Below, piece after piece: positions 20,663-30,650 of a DNA stretch of 64,000 nucleotides (the first letter of the stretch is position 1; every line of letters starts with the position of its first letter). This DNA is from Rhynchopus sp. YZ270_cl-10 (lineage: Eukaryota > Euglenozoa > Diplonemea > Diplonemida > Diplonemidae), in NCBI GenBank assembly GCA_964035575.1, contig OZ037850.1, positions 636,001 through 700,000 of the forward strand. Direction: 5' to 3'. The translations under genes were made by a program, and so were the position numbers. The notes beneath the pieces were generated by a model. It had not been told where the DNA came from and made no database searches. It saw only the letters and a list, made by a program, of their open reading frames with translations.

Positions 20663-22105
20663 CTGAATGATAAAACATCGGTTACGACGGACTTCATTTT
20701 GAAGGATGAAACCTCGATTACGACGGACTTCATTCTGAATGATAAAACCTCGGTTACGACGGACTTCATTAATCGCGGAATTCGATTTTCCCTTACGATC
20801 CTTATTTTTTTTTTTTTGGCCCTTTTTTCCTAGTTCTGGACCAATCTCTCAAATAAAGCCAGAATTTTCGACTTTTGAGCCTTTTTAAGCAATTTCCCTG
20901 CGTATTTCTGCAGGGAATAATCAAAAAAACGCAATTTTACCTTAGAAAAAGCGAAATTTTCGCAAAGACAAAAAAATTGAAAAATTTGAAAATTGCGAAA
21001 TTCGGTTTTCCCTTACGATCCTTATTTTTTTTTTTGGCCCTTTTTTCCTAGTTCTGGCCCAATCTTTCAAATAAAGCCAGAATTTTCAACTTTTGAGCCT
21101 TTTTAAGCAATTTCCCTGCATTTTTCTGCAAAAAATCATCAAAATAACTCAATTTTGCCTTTGCGAAAATTGAAATTTGTTCCCCTAGGGAGGGGTCAAA
21201 ATACACTCCCTCCGGCGACTTTACTCGCCCTAGGGAGGGTCCCAACCCTCCCGGAGGGAGGGTCAAAAACCCGGAGGGAGGGTATACCCTCCCTCCGGGA
21301 TTTTGACCCTCCCTCCGGGATTTTGACCCTCCCTCCGGCTTTTTTTGGCTTTTTTTTGACTTTTTTTTGGCAAAGACATTTTTCAGCTGAAAAAAACACC
21401 CCTACATGGGCTCAGATGGGCCCAAAAATGCAAATAGAGCAAGAATTTTGATGTTTTGACCCTCCAGAAATTATTTCCTGGTCATTTTGTGCCTATTTTG
21501 ACCCTCCCTCCGGCTTTTTGACCCTCCCTCCGGCTATTTTTTGCATTTTTTCGACTTTTTTTTGGCAAAGACATTTTTCAGCTGAAAAAAGCACCCCTAC
21601 ATGAGCTCAGATGGCCCCAAAAATGCAAATCCCGCAAGAATTTTGACGTTTTGACCCTCCAGAAATTATTTCCCCTCATTTTCTGTACAAAAATGCAATT
21701 CTGTGTACAAGCCTACACCAATACAGTGGTTATACAAGGCGATTTTTGACAAAAAAAAAATTTTTTTTTTCGCCCAAAATTTGCCGTGGTTGGTCATAAA
21801 ATGGCCCAAAGAATCCTTGATGATGAAAACCTCAGATTGGGCAAATTGTGAAAAAAATTTTCAGGTCAAAAATTTCCCCGAAAAGCGTTCAAATTCTGTG
21901 GGTAGGGTCCGGGGGGAGATGGCACAACGGCCCCACATGACCGTATTTTGGCCAATGGGGACCATATGTACCCGTATATCGCCAGTCGTGAGTGTATTTT
22001 GACCCCTCCCGCGTGAAACAAAGAGAACTACCACCCTCCCGCATGCCCTCTGGCTCTCCGTTGGGAGGGTACTTTTTGGATACCATCCCGGTCAATTTTT
22101 GCCCT

Positions 22106-22226
22106 CGGGAGCCCGTTGGGACCCTCGGGGACCCTTGTGGGCCCCTCGGGAGGCCGTGGGGGGGGGGCGCTTCGCGCCCCTTACCCCCCCACGGCCTCCC
22201 TCGTGGCCCACAAGGGTCCCCTCGGG
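22106..22226. repeat. GC-rich hairpin, split at its base by element G
   Basis: GACCCTCGGGGACCCTTGTG pairs with CACAAGGGTCCCCTCGGG, and GGAGGCCGTGGGG with CCCCACGGCCTCC, with a loop rich in GCGC near 22172-22185. The outermost part of the stem (GGGAGCCCGTTGGGA) finds its partner TCCCAACGGGCTCCC only beyond element G, at 28940. Confidence 0.75.
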
Positions 22227-23744
22227 CAAGGCTACCAACGCGACTACAAATTTGGGTGTCTTTTGGGTGTCTTTTGGGTGTCTTTTGAGTGTCTTTTGGG
22301 TGTCTTTTGGGTGTCTTTTTGGGTGCACCCAAAAGACACCCAAAAGACACCCAAAAGACACCCAAAAATTTTTTTTTGGACAACTACTTTTTGCCTACCC
22401 AAAAAAAAAAAAATTTTTTTTTCGGCCTGGGATCGGGACCTCGTGCACAGGGAAATTCAAAAAAAGGCAAAATTTTGATGTTTTGACGATCTGGGGTTAT
22501 ACCGTATGCATGCTACAGTGGACGACACAAGAGACACCCAAGCGACACCCAAATGACACCCAAAAGACACCCAAAAAAAATTTTTTTTTGACAACTACTT
22601 TTGCCAAGCCAAAAAAAAAAATTTTTTTTTTTTTCGGCCTCGGATTGGGACCTCGTGCACAGGGAAATTCAAAAAAAGTCAAAATTTTGATGTTTTGACG
22701 ATCTGGGTTTATACCATATGCACTGCTACAGGGGTCTACTATTTGTCATTTTCCTTAGCAAATTCCTTCACAAAAATAAAATTCTGATTTTGGCAAAGGC
22801 AAATCTCAGGCAAAAAAAAATCACCCCTGATAGTGGGTCCTTGGGTGTCCAAAGATGCAAAAAACGCCAAAATTTTGATGTTTTGACCATCTATGGGCAC
22901 CTAAAACGCACTTCTCTGCCCAAAAATCGAATACCGATTTCTCCTTAGCGTTCTAAAAGCCGTGATTTTTTTGATTTTTTTTCGCAAAGGGAAAAAAAAA
23001 AAATCGCCCAAAAAAGTGGGTCCTTGGGTGACCAAAAATGCAAAAAATCGCAAAATTTTGGTGTTTTGACCCTTCAGAACCACCCAAAACGCACTTTTGT
23101 GTACCAAAACACGCATATTTTCACATTTCCTTAGCAATTCCTTCACAAGTGCAAGACGATTTTTGACCAAATTTTGCTTTGCGAAAATTGCAAGGCGAGT
23201 GTCCAACGGACGAACATTACGAAGGCACACAAGCCCGCCGAAGGTAGAGGGTCTCGCCGAAGGCGGACGAGCTAGCCTCCATCCGGACGAGCGTGCCTCA
23301 TAAAGCACACCAGCTCCGGTCTGACGGGGAAGTTCGAGCCTCAAAGGCCAGGGAAAAACCCTGGCCACCGGAGGGCCCTAACGGCCCGACGAGGAGGCGC
23401 CCCATAGGGCGCTGGGGCCAAGGGACTTAAGTCGCCCTAACGGCGACTTAAACGGAACGAGGCCACAGCGACCGTGGAAGGGGCTAGCTTTCGATGGCGA
23501 AAATTTCGCTAAGTACCCGAAAAATCCCTAAGGAAAAAGTTGGGACAAAAAATGTCTCAAAATTGACATCTATTTTTTGACTTTTTTGGGTGTCTTTTCG
23601 GTGTCGACACCCAAAGACACCAAAGACACCCTAGTCGCTTTGGTAGCCTTGGGAATTATACCCATATTTGCTGGGTAAACGTCCCGAGGCCACAGCGACC
23701 GTGGAAGGGGCTAGCTTTTGTTTCCCTAGGGAGGGTCAAAAAGA

Positions 23745-24385
23745 CCCTCCCGCCAGCTACTTTACACGCCCGCCGGGAGGGTCAAACCCTCCCGGCGGGA
23801 GGGTAAACCCGGCGGGAGGGTCCGGACCCTCCCGCCGGCTTTTTTACCCTCCCGCCGGGTTTTTGACCCTCCCGCCGGGTTTTCGGACCCTCCCGCCGGG
23901 AGGGTCCGGACCCTCCCGCCGGCTTTTTTACCCTCCCGCCGGGTTTTTTGACCCTCCCGCCGGGTTTTTTGACCCTCCCGCCGGGTTTTTTGACCCTCCC
24001 GCCGGGTTTTTTGACCCTCCCGCCGGCTTTTTTGACCCTCCCGCCGGGTTTTTTGACCCTCCCGCCGGGTTTTTTGACCCTCCCGCCGGGTTTTTGGACC
24101 CTCCCGCCGGGTTTTTGGACCCTCCCGCCGGGTTTTTGGACCCTCCCGCCGGGTTTTTGGACCCTCCCGCCGGGTTTTTGGACCCTCCCGCCGGGTTTTT
24201 GGACCCTCCCGCCGGGTTTTTGGACCCTCCCGCCGGGTTTTTGGACCCTCCCGCCGGGTTTTTGGACCCTCCCGCCGGGTTTTTGGACCCTCCCGCCGGG
24301 TTTTTGGACCCTCCCGCCGGGTTTTCGGGGTTTTCGCCTTGTCGCGTCGGTGAGGGTTTTTTTGACCCTCCCGCGCGAAACAAAT
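23745..24385. repeat. Tandem repeat, 21-22 bp, CCCTCCCGCCGGG
   Basis: About two dozen units of GACCCTCCCGCCGGGTTTTT occur in the left arm of E, with drift between TTTTTGACC, TTTTTGGACC and TTTCGGACC. Both strands are open and would give repetitive peptides, which is a by-product of the period, not evidence of a gene. Confidence 0.9.
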
Positions 24386-24472
24386 CGTCCTACAACCCCC
24401 CAGCCACCCTCAGGCTCTCCGTTGTGAGGGTCCTTTTCGAAACCACTCCCGCTGGGTTTTTTGCTCTCGGGA

Positions 24473-24880
24473 CAGTGCTACCAACGCGACAAGAGATTCT
24501 AGTCGCGCGACAAAGTGCCACTTGTCGCGCTGTCGCGCCCAAAAAAAATTTTTTTTTTCGACATCACAAAAATTTTCACCAAAAAAAAAAAAAATTTTTT
24601 TTTTTGGGTGTGGGCGATTTTGGAAAAAAAAATCCAAAAAAAAAAATCCAGAAAAAACCATCGCAGACGGTACAGTAGCGACGTAAGCAAAAGCCATCAT
24701 TTTTTGACCAAAATTTTGCTAAGTACCCGGAAAAAACGCGATTTTTCCTAACAAAAAAAAAAAAAAAAGTGTCTCAAAATGGAAAAAAAAAATTTTCGAT
24801 TTTTGCGACAACTCATTTTGTCGCGCTGTCGCGGGTGGTTTGTCGCGAGTCGCGCGCGACTTGTCGCGTTGGTAGCACTG
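24473..24880. mobile_element. 7-bp-TSD element, GTCGCG word (A1)
   Basis: The element is 408 bp with CTCGGGA on both sides (24466-24472, 24881-24887). Both ends begin CAGTGCTACCAACGCGACAA; after 21 bp they stop matching base for base but keep the same GTCGCG/CGCGAC words. The core (A/T blocks, CGACATCACAAAAATTTTC, GTAGCGACGTAAGC, TTTTGCTAAGTACCCG) is that of the 19444 element. Other copies are 46801-49188 (with an LTR element inside) and 55169-55576 (also 408 bp). Confidence 0.92.
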
Positions 24881-24883
24881 CTC

Positions 24884-25018
24884 GGGAGCCCTGTTGGACC
24901 CTCGGGGACCCGTGTGGGCCCTCGGGAGGCCGTGTGGGGCTCGGGCTTCGCCCTCGTTCCCCCACACGGCCTCCCTCGGGCCCACACGGGTCCCCTCGTG
25001 GTCCAACAGGGCTCCCTC
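24884..25018. repeat. Near-perfect GC-rich hairpin
   Basis: GGAGCCCTGTTGGACC pairs with GGTCCAACAGGGCTCC and GGCCGTGTGGGG with CCCCACACGGCC, leaving a short loop near 24945. The arm is about 60 bp. It is the centre of element E, with A1 inserted just left of it and D just right. Confidence 0.85.
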
Positions 25019-25429
25019 GACAAGGTTACCAACGGGACCCCAACACCCCGGGGGTCCGGGACCCCCAGCAAAAGTCAAAAAAAAAAATTTTTTTTTTGTG
25101 ACCCTGCGTGAAATTTTTTTTTTTTTTTTCCTTAGGGATTTTTCCGGGTACTTAGCGAAATTTTCGCCACTAAAAGCTGGCCCCTTACACGGTCCCTGTG
25201 GCCTCGGGACCAGTTCAGTACACAAAGTACACAAGGCATGACCAAAATAGCCGTATTTTGGCTGAAAATTTGACTTGAAAATTTTTTTCATAATTTGCCC
25301 AATCTGAGGTTTTCATTGGATTCTTTGGGCCATTTTATGAGGTACCACGGCAAAGTTTGGGCGAAAAAAAAAATTTTTTTTTTGGTCAAAAATCGCTTTG
25401 TATAACCACTGTATTGGTGTAGGCTTGTA

Positions 25430-27786
25430 CAAGGCTACCAATCCGACTTGAACCGACCCGGCCGGTTGGGTATGGTTTTGGGTAGGGTGGCGGGTCGGTT
25501 TGGGTCGGTTTGGGTCGGTTTTTGGGTCGGTTTGGGTCGGTTTCAGACCCAAATTTTTTTTTTTCGACAACTACTTTTTGGGCCAAAAAAAAAAAAATTT
25601 TTTTTTTTTTTCCGGCCTGAGATTGGGTCCTGGGGCACCGAAAAATGCAAAAAAAGGCAAAATTTTGATGTTTTGACGATCTGGGGTTATACCATATGCA
25701 CTGCTACAGGGGCCCACAATTTGGACTTTTCCTTAGCAAATTCCTTCACAAAAATTTTTTTTTTCGATTTTGGCAAAGGCAAATCTCAGGCAAAAAAAAT
25801 TCACCCCTGATAGTGGGTCCTTGGGTGTCCAAAGATGCAAAAAACACCAAAATTTTGATGTTTTGACCATCTAGAATTTATTCCACGGCCATTTTGTGTG
25901 TATACTGTACGTTCAGTATGGCCAGCGCCTTAGCAAAAAATCAAAAAATCACAAAAAAAAAATTTTTTTTTTCGGGAAAATTTTGACCACTGAGGTGGGT
26001 CTTTGGGCACCAAAAAACGCAAAAAAATGCAAAAATCGGGTGTTTTGACCATCTGTGGTTACACAAAACACACTTCTGTGTACAAGCCTACACCAATACA
26101 GTGGTTATACAAGGCGATTTTTGACCAAAAAAAAAATTTTTTTTTCGACCAAAATCGGGCGTGGTACCCCATAAAATGACCCAAAAAATCCAATGAAAAC
26201 CTTCGATTGGGCAAATCATGAAAAAAATTTTTAAGTCAAATTTTCAACCAAAATACGGTCATTTGTTCACACCCTGATTCTACGTCATGCTAGCTTCCTG
26301 TGCAGAACTCCAGCAATTCACCAATGCCGGCATCTATCTTTCCATCATCACCATTGGACTTCGTGTGTTACCAACGTACTCCAGAAATGACGTGCTGTCA
26401 CACTCCAACCAGAGTATCAAACCCGTACGAACATAACGAAGATGCACGAGCCCACCCAAACGCAGAGGGTCTCGCCGAAGGCGGACCAGCTAGCCCAAGC
26501 CGGACGAGCGTGCCTCATAAAGCCCACCAGCTCCAGTCTGACGGGGAACTTCCAGCCTCTCAGCCCAGAGGAAGAACCTGGCCACCGGAGGGCCCTAACG
26601 GCCCGACGAGTAGGCGCCCCATAGGGCGCTGGGGCCAAGGGACTTAAGTCGCCCTAACGGCGACTTAAACGGAACGAGGCCACAGCGACCGTGGAAGGGG
26701 CTAGCTTTCGATGGCGAAAATTTCGCTAAGTACCCGAAAAATCCCTAAGGAAAAAGTTGGAAAAAAAGTGTCTCAAAATTGACATCTATTTTTTGACCTT
26801 TTTTGCTGGGTAGGTTTGGGTCGGCCGACCCGACCCTACTGAGTCGGTTTAAGTCGGATTGGTAGCCTTGGGAATTAGACCCATATTTGCTGGGTAAACG
26901 TCCCGAAGCCACAGCGACCGTGGAAGGGGCTAGCTTTCGATGGCGAAAATTTCGCTAAGTACCCGAAAAATCCCTAAGGAAAAAGTTGGAAAAAAAGTGT
27001 CTCAAAATTGACATCTATTTTTTGACCTTTTTTGCTGGGTAGGTTTGGGTCGGCCGACCCGACCCTACTGAGTCGGTTTAAGTCGGATTGGTAGCCTTGG
27101 GAATTAGACCCATATTTGCTGGGTAAACGTCCCGAAGCCACAGCGACCGTGGAAGGGGCTAGCTTTCGATGGCGAAAATTTCGCTAAGTACCCGAAAAAT
27201 CCCTAAGGAAAAAGTTGGAAAAAAAGTGTCTCAAAATTGACATCTATTTTTTGACCTTTTTTGCTGGGTAGGTTTGGGTCGGCCGACCCGACCCTACTGA
27301 GTCGGTTTAAGTCGGATTGGTAGCCTTGGGAATTAGACCCATATTTGCTGGGTAAACGTCCCGAAGCCACAGCGACCGTGGAAGGGGCTAGCTTTCGATG
27401 GCGAAAATTTCGCTAAGTACCCGAAAAATCCCTAAGGAAAAAGTTGGAAAAAAAGTGTCTCAAAATTGACATCTATTTTTTGACCTTTTTTGCTGGGTAG
27501 GTTTGGGTCGGCCGACCCGACCCTACTGAGTCGGTTTAAGTCGGATTGGTAGCCTTGGGAATTAGACCCATATTTGCTGGGTAAACGTCCCGAAGCCACA
27601 GCGACCGTGGAAGGGGCTAGCTTTCGATGGCGAAAATTTCGCTAAGTACCCGAAAAATCCCTAAGGAAAAAGTTGGAAAAAAAGTGTCTCAAAATTGACA
27701 TCTATTTTTTGACCTTTTTTGCTGGGTAGGTTTGGGTCGGCCGACCCGACCCTACTGAGTCGGTTTAAGTCGGATTGGTAGCCTTG
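25430..27786. mobile_element. 7-bp-TSD element, GGTCGG word (C1)
   Basis: CAAGGCTACCAATCCGACTT starts the element; its inverse ends it at 27786. GCTTGTA flanks both sides (25423-25429, 27787-27793). The same target without insertion (GTAGGCTTGTACACAGAAG) is present at 51310, 52605 and 57160. The left arm carries (GGGTCGGTTT)n, the right end five units of the 229-bp satellite. Module R lies at 26450-26700. C2 (50301-51969) is a second, inverted copy with only two satellite units. Confidence 0.9.
26676..27786 (+). repeat. 229-bp satellite, about five units
   Basis: Units start at GAGGCC/GAAGCCACAGCGACCGTGG, continue TTTCGCTAAGTACCCGAAAA and CTCAAAATTGACATCTATTT, then the word GGTCGGCCGACC, GTCGGATTGGTAGCCTTG (an element end) and ATATTTGCTGGGTAAACGTC. 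Starts at 26676, 26905, 27134, 27363 and 27592 are exactly 229 apart and the units look identical. The same array recurs at 42034-43232, and two units inverted at 50301-50700. Confidence 0.92.
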
Positions 27787-28320
27787 GCTTGTACACAGAA
27801 GTGTGTTTTGTGTAACCACAGATGGTCAAAACACCCGATTTTTGCGTTTTTTTGCATTTTTTGGTGCCCAAAAACCCAGGTCAGGGGTCGAAATTTTCCC
27901 GAAAAAAAAAATTTTTTTTTTGAGATTTTTCGATTTTTTGCTAAGGCGCTGGCCATACTAAACGTACGGTATACACACAAAATAGCCGTGGAATAAATAT
28001 GTGATGCTCAAAAGTGCTCGTAAGTGCGTTTTTTTGCATTTTTGGGTGCCACAGGACCCAACCCAGGGCCGAAAAAAAATTTTTTTTTCAGCTGAAAAAT
28101 GTCTTTGCCAAAAAAAAATTTTTGGGACCCCGGGGACCCAGGGGTCCCAGGGGTCCCGGACCCCCAGACTGGGGGTCCGGGACCCCTGGGGACCCCTGAT
28201 CCAGGGGTCCCGTTGGTAGCCTTGCCCTCGAGCAAAAAACCCAGCGGGAGGGTTTCGAAAATATGACCCTCCCGCCGGGAGCCTTCGGGGACCTGGCGGG
28301 AGGGTTGTAAATACTCATTG

Positions 28321-28932
28321 ATGACCAAAATTTCGCTAAGTGCCCGAAAAATCCCTAAGGAAAAAGTTGGGACAAAAAATGTCTCAAAATTGACATCTAT
28401 TTTTTGACTTTTTTGGGTGTCTTTTGGGTGTCGACACCCAAAGACACCAAAGACACCCTAGTCGCTTTGGTAGCCTTGGGAATTATACCCATATTTGCTG
28501 GGTAAACGTCCCGAGGCCACAGCGACCGTGGAAGGGGCCAGCTTTTGATGACCAAAATTTCGCTAAGTGCCCGAAAAATCCCTAAGGAAAAAGTTGGGAC
28601 AAAAAATGTCTCAAAATTGACATCTATTTTTTGACTTTTTTGGGTGTCTTTTGGGTGTCGACACCCAAAGACACCAAAGACACCCTAGTCGCTTTGGTAG
28701 CCTTGGGAATTATACCCATATTTGCTGGGTAAACGTCCCGAGGCCACAGCGACCGTGGAAGGGGCCAGCTTTTGATGACCAAAATTTCGCTAAGTGCCCG
28801 AAAAATCCCTAAGGAAAAAGTTGGGACAAAAAATGTCTCAAAATTGACATCTATTTTTTGACTTTTTTGGGTGTCTTTTGGGTGTCGACACCCAAAGACA
28901 CCAAAGACACCCTAGTCGCTTTGGTAGCCTTG
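28321..28932 (+). repeat. 227-bp satellite, about 2.7 units
   Basis: The backbone is that of the 229-bp satellite but with the word GGGTGTCGACACCC and the end GTCGCTTTGGTAGCCTTG. Starts at 28321, 28548 and 28775 give the period. A further unit lies at 23500-23720 on the other side of element E. Confidence 0.9.
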
Positions 28933-29716
28933 CCTCGGGTCCCAACGGGCTCCCTCGGGCAAAAATTTCCACCGGGATGGTATCCAAAAAGTACCCTCCC
29001 TCCGGGAGCCTTCGGGCATCCGCGGGGAGGGTAGTAAATACTCATTTCGAGACAAAAATTTCAAAAATTTCACAGTCATAAAAACGCTCAGGAAAAAATC
29101 GGGGTCCGTTTTTTGGGCAGAGAAGTGCGTTTTAGGTGCCCACAGGTGGTCAAAACATCAAAATTTTGCGTTTTTTTTGCACTTTTGGACACCCAAGGAT
29201 CCACTATCAGGGGTAGCCTGAGACATGGCTCTAAGTGAGGAGCATCTCGGCAATGCCGAGTTGCAACTCGGCAAACTCGGCAAATTTGCCGAGTTCCTCG
29301 GCAACTCGGCAACTCGGCAACTCGGCAAACTCGGCAAAAAAAAAATTTTTTTTTTTCGACATCACAAAATTTTTCCCACAGAAAAAAAAATTTTTTTTTT
29401 GCACATGGCTGCACCAAAAATGCAAATAAAGCCAGAATTTTGATGTTTTGAGCATCACAGATTTATAGGCTTATACACAGAAGTGTGTTTTGTGTACCCA
29501 CAGATGGTCAAAACACCCGATTTTTGCGTTTTTTCGCATTTTTTGGTGCCCAAAAACCCGGGCCGGTTTATGGCCCGCCCTCTGGCCCACAGTTTCTACA
29601 GTTTTTTGGCCCCGAGGGCCAGTTTTTGGCCCCCAGGACCCTCGGGGCCATAAACCGGACCCTCAGGGCCATAAACTGGACCCTCAGGGCCATAAACTAG
29701 ACCCTCAGGGCCATAA

Positions 29717-30130
29717 TAGCTATTTCCCTCCCTCCCGCCAGAGCCCGAGGGATCCCTTGAGGGAGGTCAGGGCGCCCTGACCTCCCGAAAGGGAATCCCG
29801 AGGGCCAAGGGAGGGAGGGATGTAGCTTTGTGACCCGAAGAGGTCGTTTTCTACCCGAACTGCCTGCAAACAAGCGCTTTTGTGGTGTTTTGTGTACAAA
29901 CACGTATGTTTTTCGGCCCACATGGGTACCATCGTTTGTGACCCACGGACGCCCAAAAGCATGCGAATACGCTTTTCGAGTCGCAGAAACCAGGTTGTGG
30001 GCCGTTTTAAAAAGTTTTTGGCCGGTTTCAGTCACCAAAACGCACATTCTCTCGCGGGAATTTTTGGTGCTCTCAAGGGAATCCTCTTAGCTCTCAAGGG
30101 AATCCCTTGAGACCTCTGGAGGGTTACAAA
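29717..30130. mobile_element. V-family element, copy 2
   Basis: Inverted relative to V1: TAGCTATTTCCCTCCCTCCC at the left and CTCTGGAGGGTTACAAA at the right. It interrupts a repeated GGCCATAAACTGGACC stretch. Confidence 0.65.
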
Positions 30131-30650
30131 CTGGACCTTCGGGGCCATAAACTAGCAAAAATTTTTTTTTGGCAAAGACAATTTTCAGCTGAAAAAAAAA
30201 AATTTTTTTGGGCTCAGACTGTCCCAAAAATGCAAAAAAACGCAAAATTTTGATGTTTTGAGCATCACATATTTATTCCCCGGCTATTTTGTGCATAAAA
30301 TACCCCACCCTGTACAGTTTGTATGGGCCAGCACCTTAGCAAAAAATCAAAAAATCTCAAAAAAAAAAATTTTTTTTTCGGGAAAATTTCGACCCCTGAC
30401 CTGGGTTTTTGGGCACCAAAAAATGCGAAAAAACGCAAAAATCGGGTGTTTTGACCATCTGTGGGTACACAAAACACACTTCTGTGTATAAGCCTACAAC
30501 AATACAGTGGTTATACAGTGGTTGCCATCGGCCCATCGGGCGGGTCCATAAACCGTCCCTCCTGGGAAAATTTTCCGTGGCTGGGCGCCAAAGGGCGCAG
30601 GGCGAAAGCGTAGCGAAGCGGAGCCGCCCGCAGCCCTTCGGCGACCAGCC

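Larger units (their letters stand above)
18415..21140. repeat. Long inverted arms enclosing the Q elements
   Basis: The left arm (about 18425-18545, TTTATTTGAGAGATTGGTCC, AAGGATCGTAAGGCAAAATC) faces right arms at about 20785-20900 and 21003-21140 (GATTTTCCCTTACGATCCTT, TAGTTCTGGACCAATCTCTC). The right arm is present twice in tandem. Related pieces recur at 52235-52330 and 54240-54400. Between 20663 and 20780 lies a tandem repeat of about 40 bp, three copies, containing GTTACGACGGACTTCATT. Q1, Q2 and the 19444 element are inside. Confidence 0.5.
25021..28224. mobile_element. 7-bp-TSD element, GGGACC word (element D)
   Basis: Ends are CAAGGTTACCAACGGGACC and GGTCCCGTTGGTAGCCTTG, flanked by CCCTCGA (25014-25020 and 28225-28231). 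Behind the ends are repeats of GGGGTCCGGGACCCC. The left core has TTTGTGACCCTGCGTGAAAT and CCTTAGGGATTTTTCCGGG. The interior carries the common GTATTGGTGTAGGCTTGTAC unit, into which C1 is inserted. No gene seen. Confidence 0.88.
23721..28317. mobile_element. Class-2 foldback element, CCCTCCCGCC word (element E)
   Basis: It starts GTTTCCCTAGGGAGGGTC and ends GGGAGGGTTGTAAATACTCA, the same end types as F but with the word CCCTCCCGCCGGG instead of CCCTCCCTCCGG. The target is a 227-bp satellite unit; the intact sequence AGCTTTTGATGACCAAAATT at 28543 shows the borders, with TT duplicated. ACTCCCGCTGGGTTTTTTGC faces GCAAAAAACCCAGCGGGAG. A1 and D are inserted in the stem of its central hairpin. Confidence 0.6.
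22227..28932. mobile_element. 7-bp-TSD element, GGGTGTC word (element G), hosting others
   Basis: The left end is CAAGGCTACCAACGCGAC followed by repeated GGGTGTCTTTT, the right end is CTAGTCGCTTTGGTAGCCTT plus G. CCTCGGG lies on both sides (22220-22226 and 28933-28939). The interior has module R (near 23266-23490), units of the 227-bp satellite (23500-23720 and 28321-28932), and the foldback E (23721-28317), which in turn holds A1, D and C1. A second copy of the left kilobase is inverted at 43233-44256. The minus frame 22901-23368 crosses unrelated modules and is not credible as a gene. Confidence 0.85.
21181..29035. mobile_element. Class-2 foldback element, CCCTCCCTCC word (outer shell F)
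   Basis: The left arm runs 21181-22226 and the right arm about 28933-29035. The left starts GTTCCCCTAGGGAGGGG and the right ends GGGAGGGTAGTAAATACTCA. GGATACCATCCCGGT faces ACCGGGATGGTATCC. The uninterrupted target occurs at 54400-54430 (ATTGAAATTTCGAGACAAAA), so the insertion duplicated only TTT. The left arm includes tandem GACCCTCCCTCCGGGATTTT. Element G (22227-28932) is inserted in its central hairpin. Bases 21370-22080 hold internal fragments shared with many other places in the window and no gene. Confidence 0.6.

Noticed and set aside
22901-23368. A 155-codon minus frame starting MARVFPWPLRL, repeated at 43349-43816
   Set aside because: It spans module R and unrelated internal repeat units, ends in lysine/phenylalanine-rich A/T blocks, and is identical in the two places only because the DNA is duplicated.
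23668-24678. Plus-strand open frame of 336 codons with FDPPAG repeats, and the opposite frame with GGSKNPA repeats
   Set aside because: Both come from the 21-22 bp CCCTCCCGCCGGG tandem repeat, which is free of stops on both strands. It is an arm of foldback E, and there is no conserved start or flanking coding signal.
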